This document shows, one piece after another, positions 11,585 to 41,220 of a DNA stretch of 64,000 nt (the stretch's first letter is position 1; each line of letters opens with the position of its first letter). The notes beneath the pieces are model-generated. The model worked only from the letters and a program-made list of their open reading frames with translations. It made no database searches and was not told the origin of the DNA. This DNA comes from Sycon ciliatum (lineage: Eukaryota > Porifera > Calcarea > Leucosolenida > Sycettidae): the NCBI RefSeq assembly GCF_964019385.1, contig NC_088647.1, positions 9,734,157 to 9,798,156 of the forward strand, in the 5' to 3' direction. Both the position numbers and the translations under genes were made by a program.

Positions 11585-12772
11585 GATCATAATGAATTTA
11601 CAGTGTGCTTTAAATAATGAAGACTGAGCACTTTATTTTTTGAATGCCGCCCCAAGGTGTCCTATTATTGGAGACTGTGCTTATTAGAGATAATACGGTA
11701 GTAGTATGCACTCAAGCCATCGTCACCGCAGTTCTCGCCAGCAAGCAACGGTCTTACGTTGACCGCAGAATTATGGAGGCACTATTCATGAGGAAGAGGA
11801 AGCCGGCAGTGAACAGTGACAATGGTTGGCGACTGTTGGGTGATGTGTCAATATATCTGTCATAATTTGTGCAAGAATTTGTGCACTGTGTATGTGTGTG
11901 TGTATGTGTTGCTAGAAGTGTGTATTTTTCTGCTTTGTACTCACATTAGTAATCCTGCACTATCACTGCACTATATTTTCGCGTCATATCACACAGAATA
12001 ATAATCTCGCTTCCTGTGGTATTGCAACATTTTACGCTATACCATCACACCTTTGGCCACTAGTACTTGTCACATATAATATATAAAGCCCTGTTTTGTC
12101 TACTGTAGACTTATTCCTGATGATGGGCCTTGCCCGAAAATTTGATCTAATGTATATCAATTGCAGTGTAGCCTAGAGACCGTTAGAGAGAGTGTGTACA
12201 AGGTGTGTGTACAGGATGTATGGATTCAAGTCAAGGGTGGTATTTTTAAAAGCTCTTTACTCTTGATATACACGACTATTGTACTTATGTTTGTAGCAAG
12301 ATTTAACTCATAGCTGGGCCTCACCCACCCGTCCTTTATATTATTGTATAACCATGGTCGTGGTCCATCCTTACGGGATCCGAGTAAACGGACGAATATT
12401 CATCGTAGTTGCATCACCTCTAAGAAACAACACTGTGTCGCAAGCAGGACGGATATGCCACAAAATAGCTACTACTGAGGATTAGTTCTAATGGCTGATC
12501 GCAAATTATCCGCATTTATAGCTTCACATCAGAAGGCGACGGCCTCTCGCCGAGTCTCGGAAGAGAACTACATTTCTGTTCTCCTTGTACAAAGATCGAT
12601 TGCATTGTGACCTGCAACTCCAAAACCAGTCAGTGGCACACGACAAACAAAGATTTCACTCAGATTTGCAATAAATCTTGGTATAAAATACCGAATCCTC
12701 ACCGAAAACCGGTAGAAAACTGTCGACGCACGCGCGACCTGACTGAAAATGGCGACAATTGCTTGCTGAGAG
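11585..12772. other. FAU upstream intergenic region
   Basis: No coding frame supported. It contains a hammerhead-like motif at 12117-12139 (listed separately) and otherwise unremarkable AT-rich sequence leading to the FAU promoter. Confidence 0.5.
12117..12139 (+). ncRNA. Hammerhead-like core motif (candidate)
   Basis: CTGATGA is followed by a 4-bp stem (GGGC, loop CTT, GCCC) and GAAA, the invariant core order of hammerhead ribozymes around stem II. An imperfect helix (AATTTGAT with ATCAATT) follows where stem III would be. The expected cleavage-site and stem I pairing is not convincing by eye. A second motif with the same lead-in ATTCCTGATGA lies at 50996. Confidence 0.3.
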
Positions 12773-12785
12773 CCCTTTCTTTCTC
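12773..12785 (+). promoter_or_regulatory. Possible 5'TOP pyrimidine tract of FAU
   Basis: The run CCCTTTCTTTCTC lies 33 bp before the FAU start codon. Ribosomal protein mRNAs usually begin with a C followed by an uninterrupted pyrimidine tract, so transcription is likely to start near 12773. This is inferred from position and family knowledge only. Confidence 0.45.
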
Positions 12786-12817
12786 AGTCGTTTTGGCTGC
12801 CACATACTCTTTCCAAC

Positions 12818-15183
<2,366 letters not shown>

Positions 15184-16165
15184 GATGTGAACACTGAATA
15201 TACACTGAGAAAAGAACAACTGCCGTGCTCTGTGATCAGGTGTGAGTGTGAATATGTCCTACAGTTAGTGTTGGGACCTATTGTGCATGTCTGCCACTAG
15301 TACTTTGCCATTGTCTCCTCTGTTGTTTTGTGGATGAACACAAGGCTGCATGGCATTGTAAGGTCTGCAATGCAAGGGGGTATCCACCCCATGTTATCGC
15401 GACACAGCTAGTGCACACAGTGACTTTTTTAATGTTCCTCCCTACAAGCTACAGTGCATGAAAGGCCTGTGGAGTAGTTCCTTTTGATGGCTAGTAGATG
15501 CCTGTTGCAATGAAATTTCTGAACTACATCAACCTTGGTGCAAAGGACATGATGATGTGCTGCGTTAGACCTGCTTGTATTTTTACTCATATTTCATAAC
15601 AACTTTGCATGAATCGGGAATTATTTTGCTGCAACCAGCTGACCCCCAGCGCTAGAATATCAGAAATTCTGCATGATTTCTGCAAATCATTATATATTCT
15701 GCAAGGAAATTGAGCGTGATAATAGATCGAATCGCTGCAACCCCACCGAAGTTTGTTGTCTATTAAAAAATTTTGTCACGGTTTGCGTGAGACTCGGCTG
15801 GAAGCCACTCACCTCCCACAGTTTTGTTGTCCATATAAACTCTAAACAAAATTATGCGAAATCCTGATCCAAAAGATATTCTGCGGTATTTTCTATTAAT
15901 TCTGCGGACACCACTGGATTATGCGGAAATTCTGCAGTCCGCGGAATTCACGCGGGACAGAACCAGAGATATGGCTGAGTAAAACTGTGTTCCCAAATGG
16001 CGCGTGAACGCGGTACGCTTTCGGTTCATACGTACGTGGCCAAACGCACGCTCAGGCTTTCACAAAAAGCAGCAAATCGACTTCGCTAAACAACCTATGC
16101 AAATTGATGAAACGGGTTTCATGAGATGTTTGGAACTGCTCCCGAATCAATCACAGACATCTATG
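15184..16165. other. FAU 3' flank, no further gene seen
   Basis: Likely FAU 3' UTR followed by intergenic DNA. Around 15605-15960 TGCGG and GCAGAAT words recur, matching the subterminal sequence of the CTGTCCC-ended MITEs at 10464 and 11184; CGGGACAG near 15950 may be one remaining terminus. Confidence 0.5.
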
Positions 16166-16166
16166 C

Positions 16167-16194
16167 ATGGTACCAAGAGTACTCTTGATGGTAC
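16167..16194. mobile_element. Miniature remnant of the hAT-like family
   Basis: The palindrome CAAGAGTACTCTT, which is just the two fused ends of the hAT-like family, is flanked on both sides by ATGGTAC (16167-16173 and 16188-16194). It looks like an internally deleted copy or an excision product that kept both tips and the target duplication. Confidence 0.45.
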
Positions 16195-16970
16195 CAAAAG
16201 TCAGGGAGTAGTACAATATATAAACTACTCCCTGCCAAAAGTATATAACCCCCCCCCCCCCCCCCCCCCAAGAGTGTGCAACTCCTGATATCCTTTCTAT
16301 GGGGTATGCCGACAGCGAGAACTCACATCTGGTTATGACTCTTGCCGTCAGTGTACTGTAAATATACAATTTTTCGCCAGCTATTTAATTTCGGCTATAT
16401 TCGGCACCGACCCAAAAAGAGCGCAGTGTAACGGTGGAGGTGACTCAACATTTTCTTCAATGGCCGAGAGCTCTGTCGCACCCTGTAATAAAATTATATT
16501 CTGCACCGACCCAAAACGCCTAAATGAAAACGCCGATGAAATTTTTCACAGTATCTGTCGCACTATACCATGCCCTCTGCCCCACGCCGAAAATAAATCG
16601 CCACCGAAATGTCAAAAATCGTGAAGTGCCGAAATTTTGCAGCGCCGAAATTTTGTATATTTACAGTACGTGGGTTGAAGGCATGTTGAATGTATGTAGC
16701 CTTGTAGGGTTGGTTCGAATACTGTATAAAGCAGAAATATTCGTCTGGAATTTAATCTCGTCTTTTACGTCCAAGGAGCTATTGGACTCAATTAAATGCC
16801 GGACTAATGTCGATTTGTCCAGCTTCTCAATGCACTCTTGTGATCCTTACGAACTCCCTTTCTTTGGAGTTGGACGGATTTATTGACCGACGAAATTTTC
16901 TGCCTGTGCAGTAGTACAATACATGATTGTACAGTATTGTACTATTCTTGGTTTGTATACAGTGGAGTCG
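16195..16970. other. Intergenic, includes C20 run and hairpin
   Basis: An inverted repeat AGGGAGTAGT...ACTACTCCCT (16204-16232) is followed by a run of about 20 C and the hAT-family subterminal word AAGAGTGTGCAACTC near 16270. The rest, including the 16524-16886 open frame, has no recognisable coding content. Confidence 0.5.
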
Positions 16971-17075
16971 CGCACCCAAGAACTTTGTTTCAAAGGGGCT
17001 AGCCTGGAACATTCTTACCTTTCAGCAATCTGGCTGTGTTCCTATAAAGTTATAGAAGGTTCTTATAGACAATTC
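16971..17075 (+). mobile_element. Truncated copy of the CAGTGGAGTCGC MITE
   Basis: It begins CAGTGGAGTCGCGCACCCAA and continues with words (AGGGGCTAGCCTGG, TTTCAGCAATCTGGCTG) that match the reverse complement of the MITE at 14455-14666. The other end is missing. Confidence 0.65.
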
Positions 17076-17292
17076 GTACTGAATCATAATCATGTACTTC
17101 GAAGTATTCCAAAAGCTACCCCCTTTTTTATAATAATAAAACCTGTGCTTGTGTGTTTGTGTGTACCCGCTTCAAGTTGCTCTCTTTGAAAGGTATTCTG
17201 TGCTACATGCTTGGTGCGGCACTGCCTTTACTAAAATTAATACTATGCTAACTATTATTCAGTACGAATAAGCGGTGTGGAGACAATAACTT

Positions 17293-17562
17293 TATTATGG
17301 CCATCAGCAGAATCAGCACTTCACCTTCTTTTCTCCTATTTTCTTTCACACAGTGCCTTTTCTCCTATTTTCTTTCACACAGTGCATTTCGTACTCTTCC
17401 ACGTATACATGTATATTGTTGTTTATTGCCATTATTGAGATGTATTTCCCTGATGAATGTCTCTAGAAAACTTGTCAGGAAATTTTATTATCCATCTTTT
17501 ATTTTTGTCCATTACTACGTCCGATGTCCGCTTCGCTGATTCTGCTGATCGCCATGATAATA
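17293..17562. mobile_element. Inverted-repeat element, about 270 bp
   Basis: TATTATGGCCATCAGCAGAA on the left and the near reverse complement TTCTGCTGATCGCCATGATA on the right bracket an AT-rich non-coding interior. Inside, a phrase starting CTTTTCTCCTATTTTCTTTC occurs twice in tandem (about 17328-17387). It directly abuts the large palindrome at 17581. Confidence 0.5.
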
Positions 17563-17580
17563 ATTATTATTCAGCATAGA

Positions 17581-18618
<1,038 letters not shown>

Positions 18619-18632
18619 TGTATATAGATGTG

Positions 18633-33053
<14,421 letters not shown>

Positions 33054-33341
33054 GTGTGTGACAGGGAAGTGTTGCCGCTTGCGCTTTGCACACTCATGAA
33101 AACACTTGAGAGGGATCATTCAAGTGGAGCGCAGAGCCAGCGTGAAGAGATGAAGTCGGGTGGTAGCGAACAATACGATAGACGAAGTGAAACGCTGACC
33201 ATGGCACTCGTTAGTCTGGCTATGCTGTATGATGCGCTGTCGACGGCCTCCATTTGCAGCGGGCAAGTGCTCGTACCAGTGGAAAATGTGTGCGAGAACG
33301 CGATGTCCACAGTCAGCTTTTTAGAGAATTGTCAAGAATAA
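33054..33341 (+). CDS. Hypothetical 95-aa ORF upstream of fukutin
   Basis: A plus-strand frame of 95 codons from an ATG at 33054 (a second ATG at residue 15 is also possible) to TAA at 33341. The N-terminal half is charged; the C-terminal half is more hydrophobic (MALVSLAMLYDALST, then two Cys-containing segments). I do not recognise a family. It ends 33 bp before the fukutin start, so it may be a small single-exon gene or merely sequence upstream of fukutin. Confidence 0.3.
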   Translation: MCDREVLPLALCTLMKTLERDHSSGAQSQREEMKSGGSEQYDRRSETLTMALVSLAMLYDALSTASICSGQVLVPVENVCENAMSTVSFLENCQE

Positions 33342-33374
33342 TCACATGGACGGAGTATTACAGTCGAAGATACT

Positions 33375-36300
33375 ATGTGGAAGGGCGAATCTCATGGCCG
33401 ACATCCTGTCTCCAAAGCCACTGCTATTGCTAAGATATGTAGGAACGGTCGGCAGCAGTTTCAGCTAGTGTTAGCAGGTGCAGTGCTCGGTGCGCTATCG
33501 ATCTTTGTGCTCTTACGAACACGTCAAGACAGTGCTTGGGTAAGTTGGGCAAGGTCTTCTCAGCTACGGGTAGGCCAGGGGCTTTTTCCTCAACCTGCCA
33601 CTGCATAGCCATACCACACAGCACATACTACTGATAGCGGAGTTTACAAACAGACCCCTTGCTTATTCATCAGCATAATGTAGTCCTTCCATCACTTGCA
33701 TTGCGGTATTTGACACCACAGTCTAGTCGATCATAGTACGATGGGTACTGGCAAGAGTACATAAGGGCCGATTCCCACTACGGTACCGTGAGTGCCGTGC
33801 CGACGATTTGGGTAGGTCACGTGCGTGTACCCCACGGTACGAGCTTGAAGCTGAGAGTGATTTACACCTGCGCACAGTCATTCCGTGCATTCCGTCGGCA
33901 GGCCGGATCACCATTTTTATTAATTTCTGACTTTGGTCCTGAGGGAAAATAGCGGGGTAGATGACTGGAGAAAGCTCAAGAATCAACCAATCGAAAAGCC
34001 AAAAGCCAAGAAAAAACTTCGTACCACAAATACAAAAGAAAGAAAAAACTTCCTTTCAGGGAGTAGTAAAATACCTACTACTCACTGCATTCGACCTCGC
34101 GGAATACCTTTCCACCCCCCCCCCCCCCCCCCCCCCCAGAGGCCCTCGGCACCGGAATGTCCACGGCGCGGTACGGCAGGATCCACGGAATGAACTCGCG
34201 CCAAAACTGCCCCTCACGTGAGCAAATCACCATGGGTACTCACGGCACGGCACTCACGGTACCGTAGTGGGAATCGGCCCTATCCCCGGTTATGTACTCT
34301 TGGTACTGGTAAGTGCACAAGGAACTGGCCATTTCTGTGCAGATGATTCTATCTGCAATTTGCGCGGGCACGTTGTGGTTATGCCCCATGCAGATTGTAG
34401 ATCAATACAAACATGACTTACCGCCGCAATTGCATTGTCCCAGCAGCATCTATTTCGTACTGCAATGGCATGTATCGCAGGTGGTGTATGCTGCATGTGT
34501 GACCATTATTTTGCAATTTTCGGTGCAACTTACATTTCCGTAATTTCGGTAGAGAAACCAGGCATCTAAATTTAGATTACATCTGAAAGGCACTAGAGTA
34601 TGCACTGTATAGGCGCAGGGAACGCTGATCACCTAATTCTACATTACACCTGAAACCTGGCAGGTCCCTGATACCGAACTTTTACTACACCTAAAATAAT
34701 AATTACATGTTATACGGTACCTATTATGGCTGTTTTGCTCTGCAGAAAAAAGAGCAGAGGGAAGCGCAGGTCTGCCAGAACAACCAGGAAAACTTACGGG
34801 ACTTCGCGGAGATTGCCTACAACAAACTCGGTCTGCCGCTTATCCTTGTGGAGCCGAAACTACTCGAGTTGTTGTGGTCGTTAGAAACTACTCGGGACGA
34901 GCACGTTAGAAACCGTACTCTGCAATTTGGCCATCCGGAAGTGGCCGTTCAAGACGGGGAGAAGGTACTCACATGGAGTCATCATGAAGCTGGCTCCGAC
35001 AAGGTCGTCAAGTCCATTGTCGACTATAGTCTACCTCTGACCGTGTTTGGATATTCTGAGCTGATCTGCAAACAATGGCGGACATCATTTGCACTCTTCT
35101 ACAAAGATGGACTGGCGCTGAAGAATGGGACAGTGATACCCAAGCTGGTAAGCTGCAGATACAGTGAAACCTGTCTAAGGCGACCGCTCAAGGGACCTTC
35201 AAAACGTGGTCTCTGTTGCCAGGTGGTCTCCTTATCCAGGGGTCGTTTCACTGGAAATAGCATCGCTTGGTCCTGGTTAGAGGTCTCAGTCTGGGGCAGG
35301 TCACAGTGGTCGCCTTATCCGAGTGGTCACCTTGACAGGTCTTATTGTAAATGAATGTTGCTTTTGGATAGGGTACTAGTACTAGTAGTTACATGTACGG
35401 AACATGCAACATCATTCTGCAAATAAATGTTCAATTTGTGCTTCTCACGTACAGTATACGATTCAAGTTCGAAGTGTTGGGTGGTGCAAACAATCTGCTT
35501 TCATTTAGGTACCTGGTAATTATGGGTGTTGCCAAAGAAATTCGAATGCATGTAGCCTACAGCTGCAGGGCTGTGCTGCAGGTTTCTAACGCATACGCAT
35601 GCGTTACACATAACCTGCACTTCCACAGTTTTAAAAGTGCTCAGCCAGACTGTGCCAGTGGATGTGCATTTGGACTTTCTTTTGTGACAACGGTAGCTCT
35701 TGTCACACAAGGTAACAGAGTAGTACATAAAAAAAATAAAAAATAAACAATGAATGAATCTGCCCAAAAAAAATAGTACGTTACCTTGCTGGATGCCAAC
35801 TGACTGTTCCTAGGTCTACAATCGATCAGTGCCTTCCTTCCACGGGCAATATCCCGTGATGATTTCCTGGTGAGCCAGTCCGATATCACATGACGTTTAC
35901 TGCTCGATGACCCTTGCACGTTGTGCGCTCAGGAGTGCATTTGCCCACCAATCCAGATAAAAGAGGAGATGATACATGAGGTTTGACTAGCCATGTACTT
36001 CTTACCAACTTGCCTGAGACGCCCAGTCTTCTTTCCTTTGTCTGTGGCAGAGCTGGCAGCTAGCTGATCTTGCTGATGAGATGAAGGCGGCCGGGTTCAG
36101 TGTTGCCCTCTTTGAAGGTGAGGACCCACGCTTAACCAATGCCGCCGTAGGCATCAACATGCACAGCGCGGACCCGCTGCTGCATCACATGCGCTTCTTC
36201 CGCGGCAAGCACAACATCTACATCACCGTCATGTACGAGAGGGTCGAGAAGGATCACTACTGGCACTCCGCTCTGACTACAAACAATGGCTCCAAGTCGC

Positions 36301-39300
36301 CGGTGCACTTCGGTGCACATGCTGGATCCTGGAAGAGGTGAGGCATTCCGGAATTTTTAGAAACAGATAATGGGCGCTTTCGATTACACGTTTACACAAT
36401 TCTGGAACTTGTTTTTTTAATTCTGGAATGACCAGAATGAGAGAATTCCGGCCTTGTAAACGAACGACTGGAATTCACAACGCATTTTATTCATGTCATG
36501 TCACAAACAAAATTGATGAATCGTAAAAAAAAGATCACGTACACCCTCGCGCGCACGTGGACCCAGCATCGCGCACACGCCGGCCAGGGAGGCTCTTCGC
36601 GCGAACACACCGACTGTGCAATTCTGGCGCCAGAATTAGAGAAATTCCGCCCTCTCTTCAGAATTGACGGATTCGACGGAATTGGATAAAATCAATTCTA
36701 ACGACGGAATGTGTCACTTTTTGTGTAATCGAACTGTGCATCAACAATAACTAATTCTAGAATTGACCGAAATGCATGTAATCGAAAGCGCCCAATGTTT
36801 CTTTCACAGGAGCTAGGTTCCCATAAACACCAGGTCACTCGGACATCAGCCAGTTTCTCTCCTTATCATGCACAAACGGAAGTATCTATCTGTAATTCTG
36901 ATTCTGTATGTACAATCATGTACCTCGGCGAATTGGGTGACTTTCTATGTCCCAAGTGGAACGTTTGTAACGTGAAGTATACAGCTGCTGCAGTCGGCAT
37001 GGGCTATCGGTCACTGGGCTCATGCACTGACATCATGCACTTGTATTCCCTTTATGGTAACTTCTAAGCTTCTGACACTGGTTGGTAGGAGTAGACATGT
37101 CCTCTGCTTGATCAATGATCGTGCCTGTGGTCTGCTTCGAATTTCCCCTCTGTAGATTCAAAAGTCGTCAAGTTCAGCTTGACTTTGGCTTGAATATGCT
37201 TGTGCCTGAAGATGTGGCACAGTTTTTGTACGACTTTGAAGGCTCGCGCTATATAGAGTGTAACATGGCGCGCGCTGCACATTTCTTCAAGGCCCATCCA
37301 CCGCCCGATCAAGCTAGCGCGGACGAAGCTGCATTTGTTGCCAACGCCAGCAGAGTGATGCAGCTGGGCCGGAGTGCACTGGACGAGCTTAAAATTCCGT
37401 TCTGGATAAGCAGTGGTACCTGTTTAGGTAGGTTTATGTCCTGTCTTGTAGGCCTTGAAAGTGAGGCTGTCAAAAGTCAATATAATAATAACTACCGGTA
37501 CTTCTGGGTCAAGTGTTCATCAGTTGAGGGCAGGGAGGTGTAATATAGGTATTTTACGGCTCCCCGTTTGAGGGTGCTGGAAAGGGGTAAAGAGTCTGAG
37601 GAAAAAAATGACCGTCACCACCAGGACTTGAACCAGGGACCTTCCCTATCAAATAATTTAACCGGATGCACTCTGGCCACAGCAAAGCATGGCATTTGGT
37701 GGGTAGGCCCTTCATAAGTCACTTGCTGGCGTGACGACTACCTTCTGTGCCAGTACTCAGATGTGTATCTAGGACCGGGAGGGCTCAGTTCGGTCACTAA
37801 CCAGCGCATGTGTTACCCCATGGTACGTGAAGGAGCCTCTCCAAAATGCTAAGTTCGTATAAAACTGGATCCAAGTCCACTTACACTGTAGATCCTAAAG
37901 CCAGCGCAGCCAGGTTCCTGCTACTGCATCCAGTACACTACTTTGGTACTTCAAGTTCCGCAGGTGTACAACCACTTAGTCAAGTTGAAAATAACTTCCT
38001 TAGCGAGGACTAGGCATAATATATCTGCCAGTTTGGATGCTGCAAACTACCGTAAACAGCAAGATTGGCATGCGATGCTCAGACAGTTCTCCACTGTAAA
38101 ACAAATACTCCATGTCTGTGCACTAATCCCATTGCAGGTTGGTTCAGACAGTGCTCGACCATACCACATAGCAAGGATGTGGACTTTGGCATCTTCACCA
38201 GGGATCACTCGGAGCACATTGTCATGCACATGCTGATGAGGGGATTCAAGTTGAAACATCGCTTCGGAACGGTCTGTACATGATCTTGGGTCATTCGGGA
38301 CTGCTTTCTGATTCTGGATTTCACATACCAAAATGTTTGTACATGTACTCAATTGGTGTCTGGTAATTGTATGTTGATAATTTCACCAGGACACTCAACA
38401 TAGGATGATGGGATGCAAATGCTACAGCAGTGTGTCAAAGGCTTACGGGGGTGATTTTATATGCAATTCCAGCCCAGGTAGGTTTACATGCTGTGCTGGC
38501 GACATGCATCTGTGATCTCGGGCATGTACGCAACCAAAGCAAAAGCTTGTTGCATTTTCATGTAAACTGGGCTAGCACAGGCAGGTAGGATCTCAGGTGC
38601 CTCGACCCGGGAGCGGCTGGCGATGGCGGCCTGCTTGACTTTTAAGAATGAGCTTTCAGTTTGTTTGCATACATGTCCAAGGTCCCAGACGTACGTGGGC
38701 TAGCCCGCCTGTCAACCAATCTGGGCTGGAATTGTACACATATACACTATGCTGTCATTCGGTGCAGCTAACAGCTATTGAAGGTGTCGCACATAACATC
38801 ACACAGAGCTGCTAGCAGTACAAAGGAAGACACTATGTTCTGCTCCGTACTTTGTGCAGGTCAACGACAGCCTGGAGCTGTCATTCACACTGGACGATGT
38901 CAAGCTGGATTTCTTCTTCTTCTATGACGAAGACACTCACATGTGGAACGGAGGAACGCAAGCCAGGACAGGGAAAAAGTTTAAGTGAGTGTGAAAACCA
39001 GTGCTCCAGGCTTCATGTTCACAAGCATGCGGCAATGTGTGCACGGCAAATGACGTCAAACGGTTACGTCCATTTCCAATACGAGGAGCTCTCCATTCAT
39101 ATCGGCGCATGCTGACTTCTGAGTGATCTTTTCTTTAATTTTGCAATGAGCGATTCGTATATGCAGTTCGCTATGGCTGTTATCACAGTTGCGTCCCTCA
39201 TAGATGAACATGAAACAGAATCCCCCATATACCAGCTCACGTAGAAATGAAAAATGAAAAATTGGCATTTGTTGAAAAAAATGAAAAAAAGGAGGCGTGG

Positions 39301-39920
39301 ACCCTTTCTTAATCATGTACCGAAGAATAGCGAGGTGTTGTCAACTTGTCACAGGCGTGCATTTTGTGGGTTTCAAATTGTCCAGAAGCCCCTGGGTGTA
39401 TCGTCAGACTGGCGTTTATCTCATAGAATACAATGTCATGCATAAACATATTAAAATTTTAAAAACAGTACTACACTAAAATGTTGAGGAGCACACGACT
39501 CACACATGTACATTTGAGTGAGTGAGTGAACCACACCGTGCATGACGGAAAGGCGAAACCCTGCATACCCACCCCCAGTTACATGCGTGTGTGCAGGTAT
39601 GTGCTACTTATCAATAAGGCATCATTGCTGTTATGGTGATAGATAATGGTTGTTGTCATCAGCGGTGTTGCTGTTGTTATTATTCATGGCCCAAATGTTC
39701 CTGCAGGTACTTCTTCCCCAAGTTCAGCCTGTGCTGGACGGAGTTTGCGGGCCTGCGTGTGCGCGTGCCATGCCAAACTCAGTCGTACATCGAAGCTAAC
39801 TACGGGCTGACGTGGGACGAGCCAGTCAAGGAGTGGAACTGGAAAGCAAGTCCACCCAACGTGCGTCCCAACGGCAAGTGGGACGAGTCAGAGTGGAGCA
39901 AGGTCATTCAGGTCTACTAG
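33375..39920 (+). CDS. FKTN: Fukutin (Golgi glycosylation enzyme of the LicD fold)
   Basis: Seven coding exons, 33375-33539, 34746-35147, 36051-36337, 37156-37427, 38138-38271, 38860-38984 and 39707-39920, join in phase to 532 aa plus stop; human fukutin is about 461 aa. Residues ~31-47 ([17 protein letters not shown]) form a type II signal anchor after a basic N-terminus, as expected for a Golgi-lumen enzyme. The C-terminal half is diagnostic: SSGTCLG, then SKDVDFGIF carrying the DxD motif (Asp389/Asp391) of the LicD/nucleotidyltransferase fold, [26 protein letters not shown] and [11 protein letters not shown] near the end. In vertebrates fukutin transfers ribitol-phosphate to alpha-dystroglycan. 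Exon 1 is the least certain: it is chosen for phase 0 continuity and the anchor. The exon 5 donor (ACG|GTCTGT) is weak. Introns carry a hAT-like MITE, three other TIR elements and a SINE. Confidence 0.93.
33752..34301. mobile_element. hAT-like element, copy 3 (fukutin intron 1)
   Basis: The ends CAAGAGTACATAAGGGCCGA and CGGTTATGTACTCTT are inverted, and a longer subterminal inverted repeat follows (CCCACTACGGTACCGTGAGT and its complement). GGTACTGG flanks both sides (33744-33751, 34302-34309), an 8-bp target duplication. A C20+ run lies inside at about 34116-34137. Confidence 0.85.
35162..35347. mobile_element. Mariner/Tigger-like MITE, fukutin intron 2
   Basis: CAGTGAAACCTGTCTAAGGC begins 14 bp after the exon 2 donor. 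The right end GGTCACCTTGACAGGTCTTA is a diverged inverted copy, and TA lies just outside the left end. The interior repeats ...GGTCTC/GGTCGCCTTATCC words. Confidence 0.6.
36372..36793. mobile_element. 422-bp MITE with GGGCGCTTTCGATTACA ends
   Basis: Perfect 17-bp inverted ends GGGCGCTTTCGATTACA and TGTAATCGAAAGCGCCC, flanked by AAT on both sides (36369-36371, 36794-36796). The subterminal region is full of GGAATT/AATTCC words. A 3-bp duplication and GGG start suggest a PIF/Harbinger relative. It lies in fukutin intron 3. Confidence 0.8.
37585..37705 (-). mobile_element. tRNA-derived SINE, copy 2 (fukutin intron 4)
   Basis: On the minus strand the sequence reads GAAGGTCCCTGGTTCAAGTC followed by CTGGTGGTGACGGTCA and TTTTTTTCCTCAGACTCTTT. 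This is nearly the same as the B-box and body of the SINE at 19975-20112. The A-box half is more diverged. Confidence 0.65.
38456..38748. mobile_element. MITE with TATATGCAATTCCAGCCCAG ends
   Basis: CAATTCCAGCCCAG at the left and CTGGGCTGGAATTG at the right are inverted repeats. The interior contains a second inverted pair (TTTACATG...GCTGTGCTGG with CATGTAAACTGGGCTAGCACAG). It lies in fukutin intron 5. Confidence 0.65.
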
Positions 39921-41220
39921 ACGCAATCCTCATAATTGTAGCTACTGTGCCTCCCAAATAGCTACCCAACAGGCAAGCTCAGCCGCCACCCGCTGAATTT
40001 GCCTTCTATGACGTAGAGCTTCTAAGTCTGCCTGAGCAGGAACAGTCAAGCTGCGAGTCAAAACAACACTTGAGCACATCGTGTGTTCGGAAGCTGTGGA
40101 TAGCTGGATAACCAGCGAATCAGGCCTACTAGATCAGTACTTTTGTGGAAATCCATCAACTCGGAGCGTATCTTGTCATGCAATACTTAGATCTCTGCAC
40201 TACATTGCTGGAGTGTGAGGAGGGTATAGCTCGTATATCAAAGGTTTCACATGTGGTTCCACTCCAAAGCGGTCTACAGAGTAGCAAACAGTGTTAAGCG
40301 ACCAGCAAGAGCTATATACTTGAAGCAGTTCTTATTATCTTTTTAAATTGTTCAGGGATATCGAGTCATGACATCTGGATTATCAATTTTCTCATTTCAT
40401 ATTCTATCATTGAGCTCCGAAACAAAAAAATATGATTATAATACAATTCAAAACAGTCCTATAACATCTGAAGACCCTGAGTTTGGTCACACAGTAACAG
40501 ACTAGTATTATGTACTTGTAGTAGCAAGGTGGGGTGGCTGGTGGGGTGGGGTGGCCGGTGGGGTGGCCAGCGTGCAGGCAATCCAATTACTCATAGGGCA
40601 AACTTATCCAAATGAGCTGCTACACACACACACACACGGTACAACATGATCCACCTCCACTAACAACGCTGGCGTGATACGCGACTTAACACTCACTTGT
40701 TGCGTGCAGGACTCTTGCAGGCATTCCACCAGATACGTTGCAATTGACACAGACCTTCTGAACACTCACGTCACGCAGTCCATAAAAGACTGTAGTGTTG
40801 CCGCAGCTGAAATGCAATCCTCCGAAACCAGCTCAAGCCACACGCTTCCAGCCACCTAGGTATGCCATCGCGGGCTGGCTTTTTACCCAGAGAGCTTTCA
40901 TTCTTGTCCGCTGGATCAGGTTGGAGCCATTATTCGTGGGACCGAGATCAAATTCGATACCGAGCATCGGTATGTTCACAGCATACAACACAACCCTTTA
41001 TAATCCTGCTCCAGTGGCAATATACTTAGTGTGGCATGTGTTCCGTCCACTGTTGCTTCAAACTTGTCACCTATAGCACTCAACGGGCTGCTAACAACAT
41101 CAACGCACAAACAACCAGCTGGTACGCATGGATAGCATGGCCGTGACTTTGCGCTTGTGTTTAGTAGTGGCAATGCAAATACGTGGCCCAGAGTTGACTT
41201 CAAAGTGGATCGGCGGTTGA
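39921..41220. other. Fukutin 3' flank / intergenic
   Basis: No coding frame supported. It contains a G-rich minisatellite of GGGGTGG/GGTGGCC units (about 40528-40570) and a short (CA)n at 40622-40637. Converging fukutin (+) and ANAPC10 (-) both end here. Confidence 0.55.

Noticed and set aside
40528-40570. G-quadruplex-forming minisatellite
   Set aside because: G runs are mostly two to four long in a GGGGTGG context; folding is possible, but nothing links it to a gene, so it is only noted in the intergenic entry.
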